A DNA stretch of 64,000 nucleotides from Oscheius dolichura. Taxonomy: Eukaryota > Nematoda > Chromadorea > Rhabditida > Rhabditidae. Location of the stretch: the NCBI GenBank assembly GCA_932521035.1, contig OW051495.1, positions 11,284,001-11,348,000 on the forward strand, in the 5' to 3' direction. The first letter of the stretch is position 1, and the number at the start of each line of letters is the position of its first letter. The notes beneath the pieces are model-generated. The model made no database searches. It was not told the DNA's origin and worked only from the letters and a program-made list of their open reading frames with translations. Below are positions 25,598 to 35,966 of the stretch, in pieces. The translations under genes and the position numbers were made by a program.

Positions 25598-27673
25598 TTA
25601 TAAATGAATTTCATCGCCTTCTGTGATATTTGGGGAAACCTTTATGGCAATGGCACCTGTGGACGGCTTTGGAATGGATGGTTGAGATACAGATGGGATG
25701 GGGGAATGGAATCGCAGTATTTTGAAGAATCGAGGGAATTCTTGTCTGTAAAATGGTTTCAATAATTCAATTTGTCAGAACGTACCGAAAAGCCATGTTG
25801 ATATCGTGGTGTTGCATGTTATAGAGGAAAAACGAGCAGATTCCGTAGATATGATATCCTACAGTTACAATTGGACCCCACTGCATGAAAATAACCTGAA
25901 AATAATATCAAGCTATGCGCCGCATAGATAAGTAGTATGTTGTCTCAAGCCCTTATTTATAAACAAATGTCTCAAAGCATTCTCAACACTCTACATTGTT
26001 TTATTCTGTGCGACCTACTTTTCATCATCGACAAGTTTCAAACTTTCAACTTTTTCCTATGAGACGCGCGCTCAAACCACTACGCCATAAGTTGCCTTGA
26101 GCTGGAGGGATGCAGAGGATCTATGTACACTACTTTTCAAATAAATTTGCCAAACATATTGAGAAAAGGACATATATAAATAAATATTTAAGAGAAGAGC
26201 GAAAAATGTATGTAGAATTCAAGCGCTCCCGTCTAAATAGTCAAGCTACATCCAAAGTTTTAGGCGACCTTATGGCGCAGTGGGCCTATTAGGAAAAAAT
26301 GTTGCAGGTTCGGATCCTGTCGATGGAGATTACACAGACCCTCTGTTCTAAATCACTCGTGAGATAAACTTCGCTCGGAGACAGTTTTTTTTTCGCCCAC
26401 CGGCCATGTATGGTTGGCGGTTCGAATCCTGTCGATGACGAGATATCCGTCTGTTTGAGTAACCACTGATAACAACCCCCCGGTCTCCTGTGACAATTTT
26501 TTTTCTTATTGTAGCATACAATTTCGTATAAAGTTTGTCACGGGAGTTCACTGGGTTCTCTCTCTATTATTTAACAAGTTTGTGATTAATTGCATACATT
26601 AATTGCATAATTGCATACAATGTTCGGCTCACCTGTCCTATAATCATGTCATGTAAGTAGAGTGAAGACGGCAAAACGGAAAACAATAAAACGATGAGAA
26701 TAACAACAACAGTGAGAGAGTTTACCTAAACGTTCAATTTCTTCCATTTCCCTGGATAATAAGAGCAATACCTGACGATATGCTTCAGCGGCCTGTTTGT
26801 TAACACTTCTATTCAACGGAGCGTGATATCCTTTGATTACAAAAAGACGACAAATGAGAATTATGTAGAAAACAGTAAGAAGGAGACCAGCAGAAATGAT
26901 GGATATGAGGAAGTACCAGTGAAAGAGGGGGCCGGAAGCCGCTGTCGTCACACAGTGGACGCGGATCTGAAAGAGACATTCTGGATGGGGATTACTGTAC
27001 CTACCATAAATATACGATCCTCTATAACGAGAAAGACGCTGTCAAATAAGCCGAGAGCAACAGAGAAGATGCAGACACGCTTAGCAAACTGAATCATTTA
27101 CCACGTCTGTTTTGCAGGGGGGATACCTTTCCGTGATCTCTGAAATAATGTTCCCCCGGCTTATAAATTGCATGAATTCTTTCCAAAGCAATTCCCAGAG
27201 TGAGTATAGCTCTCATCTTTTCTAGAGCTATTTCAAACGCTAAAATAAAGTCGTTTCTGGAGGAATAAAGGTATCCTACTTGACCCGATAAGAATCGACC
27301 ACCGCGGACAGTTTAAATTGTTATGGATGAAGAGATTAAGATACGTTGGAACCGTGGCAAGCCCTGAAATGAAATAAATAAATCCCCGAGAGGTTAAATG
27401 AGACAACATGGTGGATTACTCAACAACCTACCGGTGAGGCTATTCGTAACAGCAAAGGCGTAAAACAAATGAAGATTTGACTTGGACAATAATCTCGGGT
27501 TGAAATGAAATGCCCACCATATTAATCCATTTAACCAGAAATTAAATATTCCAGTGATGAAGGCAGTCACATGGATTGCTGTCACTCCCTAAAGACCAGT
27601 TTGATTTCCCGGGAAAGCCTACCCGATGTCCATAGTTTTCTGTAATGTTTAGCCAGGATGAGTCAAGAACCAT
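25598..27673 (-). CDS. Serpentine chemoreceptor, Srbc/Srv-like
   Basis: This is a seven-helix receptor starting MVLDSSWLNITENYGHR. Blocks seen are VTAFITGIFNFWLNGLIWWA, HLFYAFAVTNSLTGLATVPT and ILTLGIALERIHAIYKPG. This last block, LERxHAIYKP, is typical of Srbc/Srab-type receptors after helix 3. FHWYFLISIISAGLLLTVFY, VNSLTVVVILIVLLFSVLPS and a last helix GYHIYGICSFFLYNMQ follow. The tail is Pro/Ser-rich and ends EGDEIHL. Introns are mostly about 40 bp, but the one before VIFMQWGP (25896-26632) is 737 bp because it holds at least three SINE-like insertions. The receptor fold is well supported; the class is a guess. Confidence 0.8.
25961..26096 (-). mobile_element. tRNA(Met)-like SINE, copy 1
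   Basis: Read on the minus strand, a head GGCAACTTATGGCGTAGTGG (A-box-like) is followed by an anticodon-loop-like GTCTCATAGG carrying CAT. Next is a decayed B-box (AGTTTGAAACT) and the shared TGTCGATGA. The element ends TTTGAGACATTTGTTT. It lies inside a chemoreceptor intron. The same head-to-tail order occurs in the other copies. Confidence 0.65.
26263..26393 (+). mobile_element. tRNA(Met)-like SINE, copy 2
   Basis: The head is GGCGACCTTATGGCGCAGTG. The part around the anticodon is shortened, but the B-box GGTTCGGATCC followed by TGTCGATGG is clear. The tail ends CGGAGACAGTTTTTTTTT. It is in the opposite orientation to copy 1, in the same intron. Confidence 0.65.
26402..26506 (+). mobile_element. 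tRNA(Met)-like SINE, copy 3 (5'-truncated)
   Basis: Only the 3' part is present. It has a perfect B-box GGTTCGAATCC followed by TGTCGATGACGA, a body, and a tail CCTGTGACAATTTTTTTT. It sits almost directly after copy 2. Truncation at the 5' end is usual for reverse-transcribed elements. Confidence 0.6.
26588..26620. repeat. TTGCATA short tandem repeat
   Basis: Three units of AATTGCATA-like sequence l lie close together in the same long intron, near its 5' splice site on the minus strand. Probably simple sequence. Confidence 0.5.
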
Positions 27674-28913
27674 GGAGTGTAGGATACAGAAAAATTACTG
27701 TTGCATGGTCAGGTACCTAAATAAATTAAGTCTGGAGTTGGTTATTGACTAAATGGAGGTAAGCAGCAGGAGTTGAAAGTGGTTTCATTGAGTTATCGGG
27801 GAGGTATAGAACCGCGACCTCAAATTGAGATGTTTATGGCTTTCTTTCATTAAAAGCGGGAGAAAAAGGCAACAACAGAGACTAAAAAGTGAGGCGGAAT
27901 ACTTTCGGCGTGATGAATTGAACCCGGTTCCAGGTTCCTCTTCTTAGAAATCGAAAGGTAATTAATAGTTGAGGGAAGATGGTAATTAAGGGAAAAAACG
28001 GTTATAATTCCTACTTTATAAGGAGAATCGTAAGCAGGAAAGGACATTTTCAAGGAGGAAATGAACGTAGTGCAATAAGCAACTTATAGCAAGGTTTCAC
28101 GGCTGCATGATTCCATTTTTAGACAGCAAAATCAGGGCACGATGTCAAAAATTCGGGAGTGCGGCAATATCTCGCGGCCAGTCACAAAAGAGAATCGAAA
28201 CAAAACTGAACAGAACTAAACATCCCGCCTCCACTACTGTACTCAACTGATCCTGAGATGGCTTTAGCTATGCAGAAGCTCCTTTTTTCTGGCTAGCGGC
28301 TTACATTAGCCCAATGGAAAACGCTACAAAAATCACATCTAATCCGTGGATAAGTTGGCTTAGGTTGTTGACGTCAAGGATCTGCCCCCTAACACTTTAA
28401 CAAAAGACCGGAAAGTTCTATATTTATGTTTTGCACAATTGTTCTTTGTTCGAAAGATGTTTCACAAGAAAATGATATTAGCCGGGTGGTGGTAGAGAGA
28501 AATCTTGAAAGTGAAAGAAAAGCGTCACATCCTGTAGTTTTCGAGTAATTGGAGAGGTCGCAGAGTTCGGATGAATCATCTGCCTTAGAAAGCCCCAAGA
28601 GGAAAAAATAGAACATCTTGACAGTTGGAAAAGCCTGAGAGTAACGAAAAATGTACAGCAGTATTCTTTGACCGATGAGGCAACAGTTAAAGGTTCACGG
28701 GGTTTTATATCCGGCTCATGCAAATGGAGCAAGGGAGACGTGTAGCGGTAAAATAAGAATCTAAAATAAGCAACAGTAGCTTAGACAAAGGGCGAAAACG
28801 TGTCTTTGGGAAGATACTATTGTTGTCGAGTGGAAGATTCCCGGGAAAAAGACAATGGCACCGCAGAAGATATTATTCAAAATAAAGAGAAAATAAAGAG
28901 AGTGCGATGTTAT
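27674..28913. other. Intergenic, upstream of minus-strand chemoreceptor
   Basis: I see no convincing gene in 1.2 kb. Minus-strand frames at 28389-28732 lack family features and splice partners. It should contain the promoter of the chemoreceptor that starts at 27673. Confidence 0.4.
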
Positions 28914-29760
28914 CTAGCGGAAGTTGCCATTTGGTACAATGGAGTACGGCTCAAAGAAGAATAACTGCGCGTTCCCCCGCGTGCGAATAGAAAAGTTTTT
29001 GCAGACTACTTTTTGATATATGGAGGCACCTACCGCCTTATATATTGCTGCTGGAATTGTATAAATAATCACGAAAACAAGAGCTCGGAAGAGCACGTAA
29101 CCCCATAAATGAATAGACGGGCATAAACCTCTGAAGCCTCTGAAGCCTTGTCATTCGTCTCATTATCTCAGAAGGATCCACTTACAAAGATCCCTGGAAC
29201 CCAGAGGTGGAAGCAGAAAAAGAGGCCAGGTAAAAAAGTCAGGTTCACAGAGAGGAGTGGGTAGGAAGTGGCAGACTATTGCGACAGGTGGTCGAAAAGG
29301 ATTATTCACGCCAAATGCAGGTTTCATTTTTTGAACCTGTCACAAGAAACTTCAATATGCAAATAGTGGTGATTAAACCGGTTATATTAAAGGTAGGCCA
29401 TAGGTTCTTGGGACCAACTGCAATCACAGCAATGTCTATATTTAATATGCAGCTCGAGGTGTTAACAGCTGAAACAGGAAAGTTTCTTGGCGGCAACAGG
29501 TGGTCTCAACAAAAACGAGGTAGGCGTTTCCGGCTCAACGCCATATCTACCACTCGGAATACTCGGTCTCGAGAGGGAAGAACTCGCCTAGAGAATAGTT
29601 AAATGTTGTTGTGATATTGAGCCAGAGATTAAGAAATTCTCTTTGGAAAGTATCCGGTATCCGGAAGTGCAATGAGGAATACGGCGTAGTAGGAAGAATC
29701 TCTGGAGTGATTACTCATCGTGATGAAGTTAATTTCCTCATACGCGCATAAGCAGAAATC
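28914..29760 (-). other. Unresolved minus-strand coding-like region
   Basis: Several minus-strand stretches look coding but do not assemble cleanly. One reads PDTFQREFLNLWLNITTTF (about 29600-29670) with N-glycosylation sites. One reads SCILNIDIAVIAVGPKNLWP (about 29335-29465). One is a strong membrane helix, LFRALVFVIIYTIPAAIYKA (about 29035-29095). A splice ending at a rare AAG acceptor could join the last to an upstream Pro/Leu-rich exon. It may be a membrane protein gene, possibly decaying. I do not recognise the family. Confidence 0.3.
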
Positions 29761-30261
29761 TCTTCTACTTCCTAAATATCATTCAGTGTAGTCAGGGTCC
29801 ATAAAATAAATAATTCGGACTTTTAACATCAAAGGGAAAGAATAATTCATGATTTTGCGCAAAAAAAAGACCGCTGGATTTTTTGCTAGCAGCTTGTTAT
29901 ATGGCTATAGTGATGGCTCAATAGTTCTATAGGTATACTTGAGGTAGACAGAAACAAAACAACTCTAAATAGGATTAAGGACAGAGGAGGAATGTAGAAT
30001 GTTTTTAATTCAGCCGAAGCAATGATAATGATATGCAGTTGAGCCGTTGTTTTGCCTCGGCTCGGGCCACTAAACTTCTCTTCAAAGTTTAAGCGCTTTA
30101 TTCTGTCTTAAGTAGTTTTGTTAGATTGAGCGAAGACGCCTTATGGCAGAGAACCAACTTTGAAACATTAGCTATGCCCACTACTTGCTCATTCTGTAAT
30201 AACCGCCCCCGCCTTTATCAAGAAGAATGATCACTATATTACGAGAGGGAAAGTCTTCATT
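29761..30261. other. Intergenic
   Basis: I see no gene in this 500 bp stretch downstream of the ML-domain gene. Confidence 0.4.
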
Positions 30262-30917
30262 TCAATGGTGAAAGGCTCTCATCTGGATAACCAAGCACAT
30301 TTTAATGTTGTACGCGCTGTCCATAAGCCTGTACTGTAGCTGAACGTCTCCATCAACTGAAGATTCCACTTTAAATTAATACGAATGATCATTACCTCTT
30401 AACATGTTCAGCACAGCCGGAGACATATTCTCAAAATGAACTTCTATGTTGAAATCCTGAGAGCCAGGCAGGATAGGACAGTTGATGCTGTTTGAACAAG
30501 GCTGCTGTTCATTTCTGAAAGCACACAGGTAAATTGGCAATTGATGCGAAATACAGAGATCCGTAAGTCGGGACGACACTCCAATAGCAATTAGGAATAT
30601 CCTGCCCCGTGTATTGTGAGAGGTCGATAGCACTGAAGAGGTCCGTGCCTGATAACAGTTCCCCGTTGTTGATCATGGTTGTTTTCAACAGAATAGGCTT
30701 TCGAAGATCTACGGGGTACGAATGAGTTTTCCCTAAATGGATTTCAGTAACAACCACAGGGCATCGTACCGTCGGGTAAATAAGTTCCGATCTTGAGGAA
30801 AGTGACCTGGCCATCACAATTCCAGAAGTTTACGTCATTAGCTGTTCCATTTGGCCAAGAATCAAAGCAATATCCATGGGCCAAAGAGAAAAAACCAAGA
30901 AGTGTAAGGAGAAGCAT
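30262..30917 (-). CDS. Secreted ML-domain (GM2 activator/NPC2-like) lipid-binding protein
   Basis: This is a predicted secreted lipid-binding protein. A signal peptide (MLLLTLLGFFSLAHG) is followed by FWNCDGQVTFLKIGTYLP, which matches the start of ML domains (cysteine near the first strand). Then come THSYPVDLRKPILLKTTMI, a Cys pair region (CSNSINCPILPG) and a final strand CLVIQMRAF. The CPxxPG block is the best ML signature. Splices were chosen to keep this order; the last intron is 39 bp ending TCTTCAG. A TATAAAA (30948-30954) lies about 30 bp before the ATG on the minus strand, and TGATAAG (30920-30926) is directly before the ATG, hinting at intestinal expression. The domain call is by motif order, so moderately sure. 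Confidence 0.68.
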
Positions 30918-31098
30918 GCTGATAAGGTTTGATCCAGTCTCGTTTCATTTTATAGGCTCCATTGTTGGCAAGGGATGCTACGTACACGAATATATTATCT
31001 TTATTAGAATCGGAAATGATGACTTTATCACAATGTGTTGCCTGTATTAGACCCAAGAAGTACAAAGAATTAGCTGTCTATCCTAGATATTGCCTTAA

Positions 31099-32661
31099 TC
31101 ACCGTTTCAATGAGCTTGTGCCTCGTTTACTCCAACTGTTGTTTAATTGCTTGAAGTAGATTAGCGACTCTTTTGCGTAGATTAACGCCGGATCGGCTAG
31201 TCTTTCTTCCCGGCTGAGCCGACTCCGCGACTTGTAATCCCATAGAGAAATTAGGTAAACCTCAATGGGAAAGCTGTAATTTGTCGCGTTTATTCGCGGA
31301 AGGAAATTGGCTCCCTTACCCGGCAATGACCATATCCGCCAAGACCGCGGGAAAGGGCAAAAATTCTGCATGATTCCAGAAGCGGAGAATACCCATAATC
31401 ATCGTAACCAGTATAACTTCTGCCATTATTAGGATAAAAATATTCCGTACCAGCTGGAATAATCAGTTAGTGTCAACGTTTAAATGAAGGGGTCGTACTG
31501 TGAGAATGCGAATGTTTTCCGTTACTTGATATTTCGAGCTCAATGTATACATGTTCAGGGAAGTAGACGCTAATAGATGTCGATTGTACGCAAGAAGGAT
31601 TATATAGAGCTGAATATGACGATATTAACATTCTCGGATTATCTCACCGTAGAAGTCGAAATGACAATTGCTACGACGAGGACGGCAGCGATAGTGTACT
31701 TGACAATTATCAGCGAAATGCTCAGACTAATTAGGAATGCGCCTAATGACTTGGCAACGCCCAGGATGGCGGCCACTGCTCGATTATGGAACATCTGAAA
31801 ACAGCCTGTTGTTTTCAAGCTCCTCGTTTAAAATTTTAATTTAGTTACAACTGTGTTGTGAGTTGTTTTCCCCCGGTCAATAGCTCGATAATCTGATGGA
31901 ATTCTCCCGCTATTCATTTAATTTGATTCAATTTCTCCAGTGCGTATCGTATGTCAATAAGGATTGTTTACTCTCTCGAAAGTTGCACTCTGTTATTGCA
32001 GGAATCTCCCCTTCCAAGGGGGGAAGAAGAAGGTGGGGGAAGTGTTGTTCCTAGACAGGATGTGATCCCCCTGGACCTCAAAAAGGGGGAAGCTCTTGTT
32101 TTGAGATAAAGGACAGCTAGTCTATGTTCCCACGATGGGAATTATTACGGAGAATAAGATGAGAAATGTCACGCAGAGTAGAAAATCTATTAGAAAGAGT
32201 ATCTTCACCTCATAATTCTTGATGTACATCGTGGCTATACATCTCTCGATAATTGTCACCGTCTGCACCAGAAGGGTTCCCCACATAAAATGAAGTTTCG
32301 CCGTCCCCGCCATAACAAGCCAGAAATCTACGGCAATATCTCCTGAAGCTGTTCATTACTGGCATTTTTAAACAGTTTAAAAGTTATTACCTGTTGTTGA
32401 AAGCATACCGACTTGATGACAAACGAGAGCTGCTTGAGCCACAGCAAAGAAGAAATATTCCACGAGATGGGCAATCCAAATAGCCTTGAGATTTGGATGG
32501 ATGAGTGATGAATTATAGAGGGCCACTATCATGGAGCCATTAATAACGGTTCCGATAAATACTAGGAATAATTCTAGAGCTAGAAATGAGGAAAACAAAT
32601 TAGCTAACGGGGTATCCCAGAGAGCGGTAGCATTAGCAAATATAGGGATGTAGAAGTACAT
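31099..32661 (-). CDS. Serpentine chemoreceptor, Sre-like
   Basis: This is a seven-helix receptor. It starts MYFYIPIFANATALWDT with helix 1 FLALELFLVFIGTVINGSM. The block VQTVTIIERCIATMYIKNYE is characteristic of the Sre class (E-R-x-I-A-T-x-Y-x-x-x-YE after helix 3). SLNMYTLSSKYQVTENIRIL precedes helix 6, and FPIEVYLISLWDYKSRSRLS is the junction to the tail, which ends TSSLKR. An intron of about 330 bp separates the helix 4 exon from the next (31798-32131). All other introns are about 38-50 bp. The class assignment is good. Confidence 0.83.
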
Positions 32662-33502
32662 TGTCTCCGGGTGGGGGACTAGATTTCGGGTGCTGTTGAT
32701 TGAATTATTTCGATCTTTCTTCGCCTAATTGTGTTTACCTGACTAGCATCACGACTGCTCCCGCTCCCATCCGATGTTTTCAGTAGGGTTCTCTTTTTTG
32801 GAAGAAGGGAGGGATATGCCACACCCACTCTCACACACACTCTAAATAGAGGGCGACTTTTTGAATATAAGGGGGAGAGGGAGAGGGCGAGACGGAGGTG
32901 AATGATCGACGGCAGGAAAAGAGAGAGAGAGAGGAAGATTAATGAGAGCTTCGGAATAACCTATACGTTTATTCAGAAGCAATAGGGTGGGGAAGAGCTG
33001 GCTCTTTTCCCAGAGTGTCATAGAATGTCAGACTTCCGGAAGCGGGACTAATTTAGATAAAATGTTCTCCGACATTAGTATGCTCTTGCTGCAGCTCTTT
33101 ATTATATTAAAGGAAGAAACTCTGATTGACAAGGAAACAAAAGGGCTGAGGAAATGCGATGAATGTGGGAATTTAGAGGCGCCAAAAGGCAATTTCCTCG
33201 AGGCTCTAGCCATTCTTTTAGAAATCAGATTAGACTGAAAGAGCCCCTCAACGGGATAGACAGGGCGAACACAACAGAATTATATCAGTTTCTATGACAA
33301 CCTCGGGGGAGACAAGGTCTTTTACGCGGGAAGGGCATTTATACGGCGCTGGACAATAGGAGGATGTTGATGAGGAGGGCTAGCCAGCGGTTAGGTTAGC
33401 GGCAGTCTCTTAGCTTCGTCATGTGCCGAAATTAACAAGCCGCTCTCTGGCTAACAGCTTCTAAAAGGGGAAAGACTTTAAAGAGGCAGAAGATAAGACA
33501 CC
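32662..33502. other. Intergenic with purine-rich tract
   Basis: A GA-rich purine tract runs about 32866-32937. A plus-strand frame at 32987-33238 encodes 83 residues containing CDECG and a Leu-rich segment, but has no signal, partner exon or recognised family. No gene is called. Confidence 0.4.
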
Positions 33503-35135
33503 TCAAGGAGTAACCAGCCAGGCTTTTGAGTCTTGAGAACATAGCCGTCGGAGCACTCGCCTCTCATACGGGCCGTTCTGAAAAACAGAAGTGGGCCGGG
33601 AACATAAAGAGTACCTAAGCCCGTAGACTAGTGAGCAAGATATTCGAGCTCGCATGCAGGCGAGGAGGGCTTCATCAGAGTCTACGAAGGGTCGAACCGA
33701 GCGGTAACCAGACAAGACATTTTTGGCGAGAATAGACACTCTTAAACAGCAATTCGTTGAGGTTCTCTTTATATGTTTGAGGTATCCTTTTCCTTTCCCT
33801 ATTGCAACGCTAAAAGCATTACCCTTCCCTCCCCCGAAAGGTTCAAAGAACAAATGAAAATTACCCTTGTTGAAGTCTGTCAGATAGTTGTAAATAAAGA
33901 ATCAAAGAGGCGATATCCATAGCTCGAGGCGCCACGTGCGCATCGCCGAAGTCCAAAAGACCTGTTATTTGCCCATTCGAGATGAGGATATTGGTTTCAT
34001 TAAAATCTGAGTGAATTATTCCTAAAGGCGCGGAACTGGAAAACAGCAAAAAAAGCCTCACCCCTATCTAATCCATCATTTTTTACCAATTTCTCGTACT
34101 GAAAATATCCTTTTTTTATCATTAGCAGTTTCTCCGTGGAAATATAGTCCAATTGATGAAGAAGGTCAGCTTCCTGGCGGAGGATTGCAATATTTTCGGC
34201 GGAAATGAAAGGAATATGACTGGTTGTCACTAAAAGAATGGTGTGAGCTATGGTAATAGACTTACATTTGGATTCGTCTACACTTTTATGAAAGTTTCCT
34301 AGAGCAGCTCCAATCCTTTGTACCAATTCGGAGGTAAAGTCATATTCTTCAAGAATCCTTCCAGACAGGAGGTGGAAAAGTCTCACGGGCAAAAGGACTG
34401 AAAGGGCGCAACTTATCTCTTCCTTAAATTAATTCCCTTACCACCAAGAGCCACTTCTTCTACTGAAATTTGACTGCCGTCAAGTGACGGAAAGGTTTTT
34501 GGTGCAGGGATGCCACTATTGTTCAAGACTTTGGCTAGTTTTACTTGAAATTCTTTAAAACAATAATAACTAAATGGAGGTAAAACCTTACCAAGATGCC
34601 CACTAGTCGCAGCTTCAAGAGGATTGCTAATTTTAAGAACTAAAGTTGTTGGCCCCTCTCTGCCATCATATTCTATTTCATCCAGGCGGTAGTTCTTATC
34701 CTCATAGCCAGTAAAGGGGGTCAGTTTGGCTGAAAATCCTCTATTATCCCTTCCAACTTTCTTTCAATCTCTGTCAATTTCTGGCTTCCTTGCACAGCGA
34801 AGTGTCATCAACATATCATGAAAAAGTGATGAACTGAGCCTTGTTGCAAGAACACAATGACTTGTTCAGAAAGGATGTACATTTAGAAAAAGTTGTCGCA
34901 GGAGACCAAGATAAATGACGGAACGTGCAAAAAGGTATCCTATCTCAAAATTATTTCCGCCGCGACCAACAGAACATATCCTCAAAGGCTTTTAAAAGAG
35001 TTATAGGATAGCCTTATTGTATTTTATAGTTAAAAAAGACTAACCTTTGGTTATCCCATAAGATTTCTTCAGGAAGTCGTGAATTCTGGCAGTTTCAACG
35101 TCAGGAACATATGTGGATTGATCAAACTGTAACAT
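33503..35135 (-). CDS. Hydroxylysine kinase-like phosphotransferase (APH family)
   Basis: This is a probable small-molecule kinase of the aminoglycoside-phosphotransferase fold, closest in layout to animal hydroxylysine kinase (HYKK), which phosphorylates 5-hydroxylysine. The N-terminus VETARIHDFLKKSYGITK leads to LTPFTGYEDKNYRLDEI, the nucleotide-binding start. PVRLFHLLSGRILEEYDF follows as the hinge. The catalytic loop is GIIHSDFNETNILI (H-x-D-x-N) and the metal-binding motif is GLLDFGDAHVAPRAMDIA. The C-terminus has LSGYRSVRPFVDSDEALL. The frame before IIHSD needs a 40-base intron ending CCTTTAG. The start MLQFDQSTYVPDVETAR is the first ATG in frame, but CTATGTTACAG directly follows and could instead be an acceptor, so the 5' end is uncertain. 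Confidence 0.75.
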
Positions 35136-35966
35136 AGGGGATGGCAATTGGAAGTCATGAACGGCAAGAATCAATAACAAGGGGTCAATCAGATAAGAAC
35201 AGGTGCCATTCACCATACTACTCTTTAATAGAAGGGTTTAATCCACATTTAATGTGAAAAGCACGGAGGGCGGAACAAAAAAGTTTATCAGTTATTTCAA
35301 CGGCTGGCCACTAGTTATTAGCCACACTTTTGAGACACTGTTACCATGAATAGGTTGCAAGTAGGTGAAGAAGTCGACAACATTAGGCTCGATAGAAAGA
35401 AAACTTGCCCTGCTTTTCAATTTGATCGTAAACTTTTTTGGCAGGATCGAAAAAGCCGCCTAGAGGGTCTGTGTCGTATTCGCAGCGCTTAATTTACTCC
35501 ACTTTATCTTCTCTTTTCCTCGGCGCCTGCTGCCAATCACACTGATCAAGGCCAGGCACAAATAACGGGATTAGAAAGCGAAATATACATAACCGGAACG
35601 AATCTGTTAGGTTCTCCGAGGTGTGTCCCCTCTGAGGTTTTGCCGCGGCGGCCCAGTTCCACCTTATGCACTCTCTCCTCGGGGTGGGAGTCTTTATGGC
35701 AACCATAATTCCGAGGCGAATGGCTTTCACTTCCCCCCTCTTTCATATTGTTTTTGCCAATCAGCTGTCGAACCTTCTTCTTCTCACGGTGATAAGCCTG
35801 TGCCCTCGGTGGATAGGATAGCGGGCGGCTAGCGGTTTCAGCTTGAAACCTGTCCTTTTTTGAGAAGAATTCTTCCTCTTCAAACCGCTACGCGCTCCGT
35901 GCCGTACCCACTTTGCCCCTGTCTTAAAAAATCTGCCCAATAGTTTCACTTTCCAATTTCAGGTAG
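35136..35966. other. Divergent intergenic region with unresolved coding-like fragment
   Basis: On the minus strand at about 35292-35490, two overlapping frames look protein-like: CEYDTDPLGGFFDPAKKVYD and IEPNVVDFFTYLQPIH. They are in different frames and I found no acceptable intron to join them or link them to the kinase gene downstream. They could be a leader exon or a broken gene. The remainder is promoter space; the plus strand ends with CAATTTCAG 4 bases before the next ATG. Confidence 0.3.

Noticed and set aside
30254-30560. Intron of 27 bases in the ML-domain gene
   Set aside because: A 39-base intron ending TCTTCAG at the same donor gives a better acceptor and the same frame.
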